A DNA stretch of 64,000 bases from Flavobacterium dankookense. GTDB taxonomy: Bacteria; Bacteroidota; Bacteroidia; Flavobacteriales; Flavobacteriaceae. The DNA lies in assembly GCF_004362665.1 (NCBI RefSeq), contig NZ_SNXR01000018.1, positions 1-64,000 on the forward strand, given 5' to 3'. Position numbers and translations under genes: made by a program. The notes under the pieces were generated by a model, which made no database searches, was not told the DNA's origin, and saw only the letters and a list, made by a program, of their open reading frames with translations. Positions 25,831 through 35,345 of the stretch are shown here, in pieces. The first letter of the stretch is position 1; each line of letters begins with the position of its first letter.

Positions 25831-26568
25831 ATGCCCATTTCAACCAACTTCACCTCTATTTTATACGAAGAAAAAGAAATCAACTTTCTTCAATGTTATC
25901 CAAACGGTTATTTGAAATACACTGATTTGTGCAATATTCTACAATTAACAGCAGCTAGACATGCTGAACTTGGTGGAATTAGTTTTAGCGATATGCAAGA
26001 ATTTCATCAAGCTTGGGTTTTAAGTAGAATGCGAGTTGAGATAAAGCGTTTGCCAAAATGGCGAGATGTTATTACGATAAAAACGTGGATAAATTCTTTG
26101 GAAAATTCGCGCTCTACTCGTTGTCTAGAAATGTACATTGGTGATGAAAAAATTGTAGGTTGCGAAACATTTTGGGCAGTTTTCAACACTACAACTCGAC
26201 GACCGAAGAATTTGGCTTTGCCTCATGAACATTTTCAAAAATTTCCAGAACGGGCAACTAACGAAACTTTTAGCAAAATTGATTTTCAACGAGAAATGAA
26301 TTTAGCTGGAAAACATATTGTAAAACTTTCGGATTTAGATATTGTTAATCATGCTAATAGTGTTAAATATTTGGAATGGTGTTTGGACTGTATTGAAATG
26401 AATATTGTCAAAAATCAAACTATCATAAGTTTTGAAATGAATTATCTCAAAGAACTTTCTTTATATGATGTTGTTGATATTGTTTCACAAGAAAAAGACA
26501 ATCAAGTAACTTTTGCCATACGCAAAGAAGAAAAAACTTGTTTCGCTCTTCAACTGAATTTAAAATAA
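25831..26568 (+). CDS. Acyl-ACP thioesterase (FatA/FatB-like)
   Basis: A 245-residue double hot-dog protein of the acyl-ACP thioesterase family, which releases fatty acids from acyl carrier protein. The first hot-dog has LTAARHAELGGISFSDMQEF and LSRMRVEIKRLPKWRDVITIKTW. The second has LSDLDIVNHANSVKYLEWCLD, with the catalytic Asp/Asn-His-Asn arrangement (DIVNHANS). The length is right for bacterial members. The physiological product is not known. It ends at a hairpin terminator shared with the converging response regulator gene. Confidence 0.85.
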   Translation: MPISTNFTSILYEEKEINFLQCYPNGYLKYTDLCNILQLTAARHAELGGISFSDMQEFHQAWVLSRMRVEIKRLPKWRDVITIKTWINSLENSRSTRCLEMYIGDEKIVGCETFWAVFNTTTRRPKNLALPHEHFQKFPERATNETFSKIDFQREMNLAGKHIVKLSDLDIVNHANSVKYLEWCLDCIEMNIVKNQTIISFEMNYLKELSLYDVVDIVSQEKDNQVTFAIRKEEKTCFALQLNLK

Positions 26569-26600
26569 AAATGGCCTCAATTTCTTGAAGCCATTTTGTT
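26568..26600 (+). terminator. Bidirectional intrinsic terminator
   Basis: AAAATGGC (26568-26575) pairs with GCCATTTT (26590-26597). After one mismatch TCAA pairs with TTGA, and the loop is TTTC. It separates the thioesterase gene from the converging response regulator gene. Confidence 0.75.
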
Positions 26601-26604
26601 TAAT

Positions 26605-27306
26605 TTATTTTTTCACAACCAATCTAAAACCTTCACCGTGAATGTTTAAAACTTCAACATTTGGATCTTCTTTAAGATATTTACGGATTTTTGCAATGTA
26701 AACATCCATACTTCTTGAAGTAAAATAATTGTCTTCTCTCCAAATTTTAGTCAACGCTAATTCTCTTGGCATTAAATCATTTTCATAAATAGCCATCATT
26801 TTCAATAACTCCGATTCTTTTGGAGATAGTTTAATTGGCTCTTGTCCTTCAACTGTTAGAAAACGTAGTTTAGAGTTCAAATTAAACTTTCCTATTTGGA
26901 ATTCAAATTTAGCTGGTTCATTTTTATTTTCGCTAGCTTTTCTTTGAATAATTGCTTTAATTTTCATTAATAAAACGTCTGAATCGAAAGGCTTATTCAA
27001 ATAATCATCAGCACCAACCTTATAACCTTTCATAACGTCTTCTTTCATTGATTTTGCAGTTAAGAAAATCAATGGCACTTCCTTATTTTTTTCTCTAATT
27101 TCTTTTGCCAATGTGTAACCATCTTTATAAGGCATCATGACATCAAGAATGCATAAATCAAAATTATCTCTTTTAAATTTTTCAAAACCTTCCATTCCGT
27201 TTTTGGCAAGCGTTACGTCGAAATCATTTAATGATAAATAATCTCTTAGAATTACTCCAAAATTCTGATCGTCTTCTACTAGTAATATTTTTTTATTTGT
27301 TTCCAT
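26605..27306 (-). CDS. OmpR-family response regulator (RprY-like)
   Basis: A 233-residue two-component regulator. The receiver domain (1-120) has KILLVEDDQNFG with the acidic pocket, the phospho-acceptor Asp near 52 in LCILDVMMPYKDGY and the lysine in DYLNKPFDSD. The C-terminal winged helix (about 135-233) has LSPKESELLKMMAIYEND and SRSMDVYIAKIRKYL. I start at the ATG at 27306. A longer in-frame version would read into the upstream kinase gene, whose stop is 5 bp away. It resembles RprY of Bacteroides. The regulon is unknown. Confidence 0.92.
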   Translation of the reverse strand: METNKKILLVEDDQNFGVILRDYLSLNDFDVTLAKNGMEGFEKFKRDNFDLCILDVMMPYKDGYTLAKEIREKNKEVPLIFLTAKSMKEDVMKGYKVGADDYLNKPFDSDVLLMKIKAIIQRKASENKNEPAKFEFQIGKFNLNSKLRFLTVEGQEPIKLSPKESELLKMMAIYENDLMPRELALTKIWREDNYFTSRSMDVYIAKIRKYLKEDPNVEVLNIHGEGFRLVVKK

Positions 27307-27311
27307 ATATG

Positions 27312-28892
27312 TTAATTTATGAGTGGGACTTTTATGATAAATGTACTTCCTTTTCCTTTTTCTCCTTCCACAAAAATCTGGCAATTGTGGTCGTCTATGA
27401 TTCTTTTTACATAGGCTAGACCCAAGCCATGACCTTTGACATTGTGAATATCGCCAGTATGTTCTCTATAAAATTTTTCAAAAATTCTTTTTTGAACCGC
27501 TTTGCTCATTCCTGCTCCTTCGTCTTTTATTTTAATGATAACGTAATCTTTTACGTTTTCTGTATAAATGTTAATAACTGGTTTATCTGGCGAATACTTG
27601 ATCGCATTATCTAAAATATTTACAATAACATTTGTAAAATGAACATCGTTAATCAAAACTGTTCCTCGTTCTGCATGGAAATGTTTAGTTATTGTTCCTT
27701 CTCTGTCTTGAATAATTAGATTTATATGTTCAATCGCATCTTCAATTATGTTATGTATATCGTTGTTTTCTTTTGTAATATCTAATTCTTTCTTTTCAAG
27801 TTTAGAAATTCTTAAAACGTTTTCAACTTGTGAATGCATTCGTTTGTTTTCATCTTTAATCATTTGCAGATAGCGCAAGACTTTTTCTTTATCATCAATA
27901 ATCTTAGGATTTTTAATGGCATCCAAGGCTAAGTTGATTGTTGCAATAGGTGTTTTGAACTCATGTGTCATATTATTTATGAAATCGGTTTTGATTTCGG
28001 AAATCTGACGTTGTTTAATCAATTGGCTTAATGCGTTTGAATAAGCAATAATAATTATTAAAGTGAATGTTATTGATAGCAATCCAATACCTATTAGTTC
28101 TGAGAATATAAATTTCTTTTTCTGAGGAAATGTTAAAAGTAATTCATACTTGGTTTTTCCTTCATTATCATAAAGAACAGGAATCGAATAGGTTGAATTT
28201 TTATCGTATCTAAAATGTTCTGACTTTATTTTTGTTGCCAAATCATTGCTGTAAACGACATATTCAAAAGGCGTTTTAATTCCATATTTTTTTAATTCTT
28301 CCGTCAACAATTTATTCAATAAATCTCTAGAAATTCTATCTTGAATAGCTCTTTGAGAGGCAATATCTCTGAACGAAATTTCAAAATAGGCATTTTCTAA
28401 TATTTGATTACTTCCACTTTTTTCAATAACTAAATCAGGAGTTACATTTTGTTTGATTCCTGAATTATCAACTTTTTCAGTGTAAACTTGAGTTTTTCTT
28501 TTAGACGATAAACTTTTAATGCTCGTTGTATCACCAGTTTTTTCAAAGAACGAAGAATTTATTCCAAAATCTTCGGAATACATATTGTTTGAATAAATTA
28601 TTGTTTCATTCGTTCTTTTATCTTTTTGATAATATACAAACTCCAGTAATTCTTCTTTTTTCGGATCTTTTCCTGTACTATCTTTTATTTGATTGTAAGT
28701 TTCATAAAAATTATATTTTTCAGTATCATCCAGTTTTTGAGCAACATTACCTAAAACTTGTTTTACTTGAAACTTAAATTGTTCCTCATTGTTTTCCATC
28801 GAGGTATTGAACCAATAGATTTGTACTAATATTATTCCAATTAGTGACAAACTCATGAGAATAACGAGAAGACGAAAAAAGAATTTATTCAT
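27312..28892 (-). CDS. Sensor histidine kinase (RprX-like)
   Basis: A 526-residue inner-membrane kinase. Transmembrane helices at about 7-29 and 262-285 enclose a periplasmic sensor of about 230 residues. The H box is HEFKTPIATINLALDAI (His about 308). The N box is NVIVNILDNAIKYS, G1 DEGAGMSKAVQKRIFEKFYR and G2 GHGLGLAYVKRII. It lies 5 bp upstream of its partner regulator, the usual pair order in Bacteroidota. The signal it senses cannot be told from sequence. Confidence 0.94.
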   Translation of the reverse strand: MNKFFFRLLVILMSLSLIGIILVQIYWFNTSMENNEEQFKFQVKQVLGNVAQKLDDTEKYNFYETYNQIKDSTGKDPKKEELLEFVYYQKDKRTNETIIYSNNMYSEDFGINSSFFEKTGDTTSIKSLSSKRKTQVYTEKVDNSGIKQNVTPDLVIEKSGSNQILENAYFEISFRDIASQRAIQDRISRDLLNKLLTEELKKYGIKTPFEYVVYSNDLATKIKSEHFRYDKNSTYSIPVLYDNEGKTKYELLLTFPQKKKFIFSELIGIGLLSITFTLIIIIAYSNALSQLIKQRQISEIKTDFINNMTHEFKTPIATINLALDAIKNPKIIDDKEKVLRYLQMIKDENKRMHSQVENVLRISKLEKKELDITKENNDIHNIIEDAIEHINLIIQDREGTITKHFHAERGTVLINDVHFTNVIVNILDNAIKYSPDKPVINIYTENVKDYVIIKIKDEGAGMSKAVQKRIFEKFYREHTGDIHNVKGHGLGLAYVKRIIDDHNCQIFVEGEKGKGSTFIIKVPLIN

Positions 28893-28962
28893 TAAACAAA
28901 TTTAACATTTTAACATTTAAGCCATCAATACATTAACCAAACATTAACATCTAGGTGATAAA

Positions 28963-29547
28963 TTATTGATTTTTCAATATTTTGAGAATGCTATTTGCCT
29001 GTTTTTTAGCAATTTCGAGATCAGAATTGTAAATTATATAATCACTTTTTGACATTCTTTGTTCATCTGTCCATTGATTATTAATTCTTCTCATCACGTT
29101 TTCGTATGAAGTAGTATCGCGATGAATTACACGTTGTATTCTTTCGTCTAAAGGAACTACAATAGTAATAATCTTATCGCATAATTTATAACTTCCACTT
29201 TCAAAAAGTATTGCCGCTTCTTTAATTACAAAAGGGAAGTTTTGTTGTTTTTCAACCCAATTATCAAAATGATTTTTAACTTTTGGATGTATAATTGAAT
29301 TTAATATTTTTAGTTTTTCGGGATTAGAAAATACAAATTCAGCAAGTTTATTTTTATCAACTTTATCATCAGAAAAAACAGTATTACCAAAAACAGTTCT
29401 TATTTCCAATTGAACTTCTTTAGTTTGCAGTATGTTTTTTGCTTCATCATCTGCAATATAAACAGGTATTCCTTTTGATTTAAAGTAATTAGCTATAGTG
29501 GTTTTGCCACTTCCAATTCCGCCAGTTAAGCCAATTATCTTTGTCAT
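28963..29547 (-). CDS. coaE: Dephospho-CoA kinase
   Basis: Performs the last step of coenzyme A synthesis, phosphorylating dephospho-CoA at the ribose 3' hydroxyl. The 194 residues match the family. The P-loop is GLTGGIGSGKTTIANYF (about 6-22), followed by YIADDEAKNIL, IHPKVKNHF and FVIKEAAILFESG. Its start overlaps the end of the glycosyltransferase gene by 4 bp, so they are cotranscribed. Confidence 0.95.
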   Translation of the reverse strand: MTKIIGLTGGIGSGKTTIANYFKSKGIPVYIADDEAKNILQTKEVQLEIRTVFGNTVFSDDKVDKNKLAEFVFSNPEKLKILNSIIHPKVKNHFDNWVEKQQNFPFVIKEAAILFESGSYKLCDKIITIVVPLDERIQRVIHRDTTSYENVMRRINNQWTDEQRMSKSDYIIYNSDLEIAKKQANSILKILKNQ

Positions 29548-30548
29548 GGTTTTAATTTAAAAAACAATTCAGGAAAAGCTACTTGAGGATTTTGCTTAAG
29601 AATTTTAATTTTTATGAAAGATTTCAAGAAACCACTTCCATAACCAAAAAATTGCTTAGTAACAGCTAAGACAGAGAGGAAACCTATTTTTAAACTTCTA
29701 TTTTGAATACTTGAGAATAGTAAAATTAATAAATAATATACAGAATAAAATAGAATCGGGAAAAAGTATCCCATCAAAGCTAAAAATATTGAACCTAAAA
29801 AACCAAGAATAAATAGTGTTGGAAAGAAAAAAGTGAGTTTACTATATTCTGGATACCAACTATCTAAAATAGGTCTTGCTTTCCCAAATTTATTTACTTG
29901 AGTTGAAAATTTATCCCAATCTATTCGTCTTTTATGATAAACAAAAGCCTTAGTAAACAACCTTGTTTGAAAACCTAATTTCCATAATCGAATTGACAAA
30001 TCGGGATCTTCGCCAGGATGAATATTTCCAAAACCATTTGATTTTTCAAAAGCATTTTTAGAAATTCCCATATTAAAACTTCTGGGTTGAAACTTACTTA
30101 ATTTTTCAGAACCACCACGAATTCCACCTGTTGTTAAAAAAGAAGTCATAGCGAAGTTTATTGCTTTTTGTATGTCTGAAAAACTATCTAAAGCTGCGTC
30201 TGAACCTCCAAAACAATCAACATAGTTGGTGAGAAGTTCTTTTTCAACTTCTGTTAAATAGTGTGAAGGAATTATACAATCAGAATCAAAAATTAAAAAA
30301 TAATTACCTTTAGCCGCTTTCATCCCAAAGTTACGAGAATCTCCTGGTCCAGAATTTTCTTTGAAGAAGTATGAAATTTTTAGATTTTGTTCAAATTCTT
30401 TAACAATTTCATCACTCTTTATCGTTGAACCATCTTCAATAATTACAATTTCAAATTCCTTTTTAAAATCAGATTTAACAAGGCTCTCAAGAAGCTCTTT
30501 TAATTCGTCAGGTCTATTATAAACTGGAATAATTATTGAAAAATACAT
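29544..30548 (-). CDS. Glycosyltransferase family 2 membrane protein
   Basis: A 334-residue GT-A fold enzyme. It begins MYFSIIIPVYNRPDELKELL, has the acidic EDGST turn, and carries the nucleotide-sugar/metal motif D-S-D near residue 86 (FLIFDSDCIIP). GNIHPGEDPDLSIRLWKLGF fits the acceptor ED motif. Two or three hydrophobic helices at about 235-290 anchor it in the membrane. I take the ATG at 30548; an upstream in-frame ATG at 30593 lies in the terminator of the preceding gene. The acceptor is unknown. Confidence 0.87.
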   Translation of the reverse strand: MYFSIIIPVYNRPDELKELLESLVKSDFKKEFEIVIIEDGSTIKSDEIVKEFEQNLKISYFFKENSGPGDSRNFGMKAAKGNYFLIFDSDCIIPSHYLTEVEKELLTNYVDCFGGSDAALDSFSDIQKAINFAMTSFLTTGGIRGGSEKLSKFQPRSFNMGISKNAFEKSNGFGNIHPGEDPDLSIRLWKLGFQTRLFTKAFVYHKRRIDWDKFSTQVNKFGKARPILDSWYPEYSKLTFFFPTLFILGFLGSIFLALMGYFFPILFYSVYYLLILLFSSIQNRSLKIGFLSVLAVTKQFFGYGSGFLKSFIKIKILKQNPQVAFPELFFKLKP

Positions 30549-30574
30549 GTCATCTTTTTTTACAAAGATACAGA

Positions 30575-30611
30575 TATATAAAAAAGAAACCATCTATTTC
30601 TAGATGGTTTC
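30575..30611 (-). terminator. Intrinsic terminator of the T9SS cargo gene
   Basis: On the minus strand the arm 30611-30601 pairs with 30596-30586 (GAAACCATCTA with TAGATGGTTTC; loop GAAA), followed by TTTTTTA. It lies 21 bp beyond the stop of the gene at 30632. Confidence 0.8.
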
Positions 30612-30631
30612 AATTAGATTTTATAGAGAAA

Positions 30632-32305
30632 TTATTCTTTAATTACTTTCAAAGTTTTAACTTGATCATTTGAAGTAACTCTAACAGTATATGCACCGCT
30701 AGTTAAATTAGACATGTCAACTTCTCCTTGATTAGCATTCATTAATTTAGAACTTACTTTTTGACCTAATAAATTAAAAATTTCCACAGTTGAAATTTCT
30801 TGATTGAAAGAAACATTCAATACATTTTTTACTGGGTTAGGATGTACTTTTAAACTAGTAAAATTAATTTCTTCATTAGATAATGCAGATGAAATTTGAA
30901 TTCTAAATAATCCTTCTGGATTGTTTGTAAATTGAGAAAAGTTTGCAACGTTTATATAATATGTTGTTCCATCCACAGAACCTGCAATTACAAATTCTTC
31001 TCCTTCTCCTTCAAATGTGTCATCAACATTTCCTTCACAAACAAATGAAGTACAACTACCAGTATAAACTCCAATTTCTGGATCAAAAGCAGCACTAACT
31101 TCAGATAAAGTAATGGTAATATCACCACCATCGCCTTCAAATGAATACCAAACACCATCATTCATACCTCCACAATCAGTTACAATAACGAAACCTGCAT
31201 TATTTGTAGCACTTAAAGCATTTACAGTTTCATCATAAGGCAAAGTTACTGCGGTTGCACTAGCACAATCATCATTAGCAGGTGTTGGAGCAGCTTCTAC
31301 TGTTAATACACCACTAATAAATCCAGTTCCATCCCAGAAATTCCCACCTGATTCAGGATTAGTTGCATTAATACCACCATAAACATATGTGCCACCATTT
31401 AATTGAAATCTTGTTGCATAATAATATGTACCAGGATCAAGATCACTACCAATAGAAGTTTGATATTCATCATCATTTCCTACTTCTCCTAAGAAAGATG
31501 CAGGAACCCAAGTTGTCCAAGTATTTGGATTAGAATTTTCTCCTTCTGGACTAATACCAACCCATACAGAAATACCAGGTGCTTGCCCTGAAGTTGTATC
31601 CGTAAGTCCAGCTTCATATATTCTACCGTATACAATATCAGATTCTGTTTGAGAAATGGTTAAATCTGGTGGCCATTGCAAATTAACAAAATCTGGCATT
31701 GGCAAAGGTTCACTAAAAGAAACTATCGTCGGTGAGTCGAAACAAAAACCGTAATTGAAACCAACTTCACTTGGATCATCATTGTAATATATTCTATATC
31801 TAAAACCAGAAAGTTGCGAAGCAGTAAAATTTGAGATATTTAAATCAGGAGATGTATATAATGTCTTAACAGGAGTACAAAAATTATTATTAACTATTTC
31901 ATTATTACCAGCTAAATTATCACTCCAAGGAGTCCAAGTTGAAGTAGCTGAATTCCAATATTCAAATCGTAAAATTTCCTCCACTACATATCGTCTAAAA
32001 GTGTGTTGAACACTAACTCTAATATTTTTCTCACTAGCATTAAAAGCAGCTGTTAAATCAATGACAGGAGATTCTGCTGCGATTTCATCATCTGTTGGAT
32101 TAAATTCAGCATCTATTGCATCATCCTCATCAAAAGCAAAATTTGTAGAAGTTAATGGGTTTGCTTCAAATGCAGCAGGAATATTATTATAAGTTCCTGT
32201 TACTGTCCAAGCCGCATTAGGCCATCCAGCACTTTGGTTTAACACTTGCGATTTACCTTGCCAGGCAAAAAACAAAGCGAAAAAAAATAAGTAAATTTTT
32301 TTCAT
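30632..32305 (-). CDS. Secreted protein with type IX secretion sorting domain
   Basis: A 557-residue extracellular protein with a signal peptide ending WQGKSQ (about residue 20). A beta-rich body follows: about 20-210 reads as a jelly-roll-like module, about 215-330 as a second one, and about 335-475 has the DDCASATAVTLPYDETVNAL and GVWYSFEG motifs of pre-peptidase-like beta domains. The last 75 residues are a type A T9SS C-terminal domain (VHPNPVKNVLNVSF, EIFNLLGQKV, LTSGAYTVRV, LKVIKE), which directs secretion through the outer membrane. No catalytic motif is seen, so adhesion or binding is more likely than enzyme activity. Confidence 0.85.
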   Translation of the reverse strand: MKKIYLFFFALFFAWQGKSQVLNQSAGWPNAAWTVTGTYNNIPAAFEANPLTSTNFAFDEDDAIDAEFNPTDDEIAAESPVIDLTAAFNASEKNIRVSVQHTFRRYVVEEILRFEYWNSATSTWTPWSDNLAGNNEIVNNNFCTPVKTLYTSPDLNISNFTASQLSGFRYRIYYNDDPSEVGFNYGFCFDSPTIVSFSEPLPMPDFVNLQWPPDLTISQTESDIVYGRIYEAGLTDTTSGQAPGISVWVGISPEGENSNPNTWTTWVPASFLGEVGNDDEYQTSIGSDLDPGTYYYATRFQLNGGTYVYGGINATNPESGGNFWDGTGFISGVLTVEAAPTPANDDCASATAVTLPYDETVNALSATNNAGFVIVTDCGGMNDGVWYSFEGDGGDITITLSEVSAAFDPEIGVYTGSCTSFVCEGNVDDTFEGEGEEFVIAGSVDGTTYYINVANFSQFTNNPEGLFRIQISSALSNEEINFTSLKVHPNPVKNVLNVSFNQEISTVEIFNLLGQKVSSKLMNANQGEVDMSNLTSGAYTVRVTSNDQVKTLKVIKE

Positions 32306-32352
32306 AATTAATTAGTTTAAAGTTAATTTGCTTTAAAGGTATTAATAAAATA

Positions 32353-32383
32353 AAAAACTCACAAACTAAATTTGTGAGTTTTT
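32353..32383 (-). terminator. Intrinsic terminator of fabV
   Basis: A 13-bp perfect stem (32353-32365 with 32371-32383) has loop CTAAA in plus-strand reading. Its arms are A-rich and T-rich, so it can act in both directions. It lies 30 bp beyond the fabV stop. Confidence 0.8.
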
Positions 32384-32412
32384 GATAAAAATGCAATATT
32401 GTTAATAATATT

Positions 32413-33606
32413 TTATGAATTTATACTTTTTACCATTACCATTTCGTTGGTATCCGCATCGTAATCTACACCTTCAAAACCAAATCCAAAAAGATTTAAA
32501 AAATCATTTTTATACCCAGCTAAATCGCCAATTTCAGATAAATTTTCAGTTTCAGCAATTTTCCATAACTCGGCTACTTTTTCTTGAACATCCTCTTGCA
32601 TTTCCCAATCGTCAATTCTTATTCTTCCTTTATCATCAAGAGGAATATCGTTTCCATTATAAATTCTTTTTTCAAATAAACGTTGAATTTGCTCTATACA
32701 ACCTTCATGCAGTCCTTTAGCTTTCATTATTTTATACAACAATGAAATATATAACGGAATTACAGGAATAGCAGAACTAGCCTGTGTTACCAATGCTTTA
32801 TTTACTGAAACATAAGCTTTACAATTTATCGACTCTAATTGCTTTGTTATTTCAAAAGCAGTTGATTCTAAATGATCTTTTGCTCTTCCAATAGTTCCTT
32901 TTCTATAAACGGCTTCCGTAACTTCTGGTCCGATGTAGGAGTAAGCAATTGTCATAGCATCATTTGCTAAAACACCAGCATCATTGAGTGCTTTCATCCA
33001 TATTGACCAATCTTCTCCGCCCATAACGACAACTGTGTTATCTATATCGTCTTGATGAGCTGGCTCAATAGATACTTGAGATACATTTCCTGTATGAAAA
33101 TCTACTGTTTTATTGGTAAAAGTACTTCCAATAGGTTTTAGAACTGAACGGTGTAAAACTCCAGTTGTTGGATGCATTCTAACTGGTGATGCTAAACTAT
33201 AAATTACCAAATCAACTTGACCTAAATCTTTTTTAATTAAATCAATAGTTTGTTGTTTTATTTCGTTTGAAAACGCATCACCATTAATACTTTTTGCATA
33301 AATACCCGCTTGAGTTGCTTCATTTTCAAATGCGGCAGAATTATACCAACCTGGAGTTGCTGTTTTTCCTGCTGCTGGTTCTTTTTCAAAGAAAACACCA
33401 ATAGTTGCAGCATCGCATCCAAATGCACTGGTAATTCTAGATGCTAATCCAAAACCTGTTGAAGCTCCAACAACTAAAACTTTTTTTGCGCCGTCAACTT
33501 TTCCTTTTGATTTTACATAAGCAATTTGATTTTTTACGTTTTGTGCACAACCTTCTGGATGAGCTGTTAAACATATAAATCCACGCATTCTTGGCTCTAT
33601 TATCAT
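32413..33606 (-). CDS. fabV: Trans-2-enoyl-CoA/ACP reductase, NAD(H)-dependent
   Basis: FabV reduces the enoyl double bond in fatty-acid elongation and replaces or backs up FabI. The 397 residues equal the family length. It begins MIIEPRMRGFICLTAHPEGC. The Rossmann motif is KKVLVVGASTGFGLASRI (about 37-54), followed by GVFFEKE, IYSLASPVR and the catalytic region AYSYIGPEVTEAVYRKGTIG with the Y-x8-K spacing typical of FabV. It is the last gene of the long leftward cluster that includes recN. Confidence 0.96.
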   Translation of the reverse strand: MIIEPRMRGFICLTAHPEGCAQNVKNQIAYVKSKGKVDGAKKVLVVGASTGFGLASRITSAFGCDAATIGVFFEKEPAAGKTATPGWYNSAAFENEATQAGIYAKSINGDAFSNEIKQQTIDLIKKDLGQVDLVIYSLASPVRMHPTTGVLHRSVLKPIGSTFTNKTVDFHTGNVSQVSIEPAHQDDIDNTVVVMGGEDWSIWMKALNDAGVLANDAMTIAYSYIGPEVTEAVYRKGTIGRAKDHLESTAFEITKQLESINCKAYVSVNKALVTQASSAIPVIPLYISLLYKIMKAKGLHEGCIEQIQRLFEKRIYNGNDIPLDDKGRIRIDDWEMQEDVQEKVAELWKIAETENLSEIGDLAGYKNDFLNLFGFGFEGVDYDADTNEMVMVKSINS

Positions 33607-33650
33607 AATTCTATATTTATTGAAATTTATAAATCTAATTTGTTAGTTTT

Positions 33651-35303
33651 CTAATTTAATAATGCTTTCGCATGATTTACTGCCGACTCTGACATATCTT
33701 TTCCTGATAACATCTCGGCAATTTCCAAAACTCTGTCGTTTGAATTGAGTAATTTTATTTCTGAAATTGTTGTATTTTCTTTTATTGTTTTAAAAACTTT
33801 ATAATGAAACTTTCCTTTTGCTGCAATTTGTGGTAAATGAGTTATGGCTAAAATTTGCATTTCTTTACTCATAACTTTCATTATTTCAGCCATTTTATTA
33901 GCTATTTCACCTGAAATTCCAGTGTCAATTTCATCAAAAATTATTGTTGGAAGCTTAGTATCAGAACTCAAAACCGATTTGACAGCTAGCATAATTCTTG
34001 ACATTTCGCCACCTGAAGCTACTTTTTTTAGCAAGCCAAAATCAGATCCTTTATTGGCAGAAAATAGTAATTGAATTTCATCTTTTCCTGTGGAAAAATA
34101 ATTTTCTTGATATTTTATATCAAACTTAAATTGAGCATTTGGCATTCCTAGTTGGGCCAAAATGTCAGTCAATCGACCGACCAATCTTGGCGCTACTTCT
34201 ACTCTACTTTTAGATATTTGTAATGCTAATTCATTTAAATAATTTCTCTTTTCCCTGATTTCATTCTCTAATTTATTTAATTGATTATCAATATCATTTG
34301 ATAAAAACACTTTAGCATCCAAATCCTCTTTTATTTCCAATAATTCTTCAACCGTTTCTACTTGATGCTTTTTTTGTAAAGCATAAAGCAATTGTAACTT
34401 TTGGTTATACAATTCAATTTTTTCAGGATTCAATTCTAAGTTTTCAGCTTCTTTCTTTAACTCTTGATTAATGTCTTCAAATTCAATTATTACACTATTA
34501 ATCCTATCGTTTATTTCTTTATAATTGTCTGATAGATTTGAAATTTTTTGAAGTGAAAGTTTTATTTCTTTTAAGTTTTGAATAACACCAAACTGCTCAT
34601 CATCAGCGATTGCTATTGTTTTTTCAATATTTTCCTTGATGAATTCAACATTATTTAATTTTTCTAACTCTGTTTCTAACATTTCTTGCTCTCCAACTTT
34701 CAAATCGGCGGCAATTAATTCTTCTAATAAAAAAGTAGTATAATCTTGCTCCTTCGAAAGTGCATTTTTGCTAGCAAGTAACTCATTAAACTTCAGTTCA
34801 ACTTTTTTAAATTGGGATAAAGTAGCTGAATAGTCTTTAATTATGTCTTGATTCTTAGCAACCAAATCCAATAATTCAATTTGAAAATTTTGATTTGATA
34901 ATTCTAGGGTTTGATGTTGCGAGTGAATATCTATCAAGTAAAAACCTAAGTCCTGAAGCTGTTGAAGATTTGTTGGTGAATCGTTTATAAAAGCTCTTGA
35001 TTTTCCACTAGGAAGAATTTCGCGTCTAATAATTGTTTCTTCTTCGAAATCAATATCATTTTCATCAAAAAAAGAATGGAGATTGTATTTTTTTATATTG
35101 AAAGTTGCTTCAATAATACATTTTTCTTCTTTATTTTTTAAAGATGTTAAATCCGCTCTTTTCCCAAGAAGTAGTCCTAAAGCTCCAAGTAGTATTGATT
35201 TTCCAGCACCAGTTTCACCAGTAATAACTGAAAAACCTTCTGAAAAATTGATATTTAATTTTTCAATTAAAGCAAAATTCTCAATTGAAAGCGATATAAT
35301 CAT
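33651..35303 (-). CDS. recN: DNA repair protein RecN
   Basis: SMC-like ATPase acting in double-strand break repair. The 550 residues are full length. It begins MIISLSIENFALIEKLNINF with Walker A in VITGETGAGKSILLGALGLL (about 29-40). Two coiled-coil arms span about 150-370, the signature is VASGGEMSRIMLAV and Walker B with the catalytic acid is IIFDEIDTGISGEIA. The position downstream of the DUF4835 gene is conserved in Flavobacteriaceae. Confidence 0.96.
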   Translation of the reverse strand: MIISLSIENFALIEKLNINFSEGFSVITGETGAGKSILLGALGLLLGKRADLTSLKNKEEKCIIEATFNIKKYNLHSFFDENDIDFEEETIIRREILPSGKSRAFINDSPTNLQQLQDLGFYLIDIHSQHQTLELSNQNFQIELLDLVAKNQDIIKDYSATLSQFKKVELKFNELLASKNALSKEQDYTTFLLEELIAADLKVGEQEMLETELEKLNNVEFIKENIEKTIAIADDEQFGVIQNLKEIKLSLQKISNLSDNYKEINDRINSVIIEFEDINQELKKEAENLELNPEKIELYNQKLQLLYALQKKHQVETVEELLEIKEDLDAKVFLSNDIDNQLNKLENEIREKRNYLNELALQISKSRVEVAPRLVGRLTDILAQLGMPNAQFKFDIKYQENYFSTGKDEIQLLFSANKGSDFGLLKKVASGGEMSRIMLAVKSVLSSDTKLPTIIFDEIDTGISGEIANKMAEIMKVMSKEMQILAITHLPQIAAKGKFHYKVFKTIKENTTISEIKLLNSNDRVLEIAEMLSGKDMSESAVNHAKALLN

Positions 35304-35345
35304 GTCTTAAAAATAGTAAATCAGTTTAAGTGTAAATTTAGTAAT

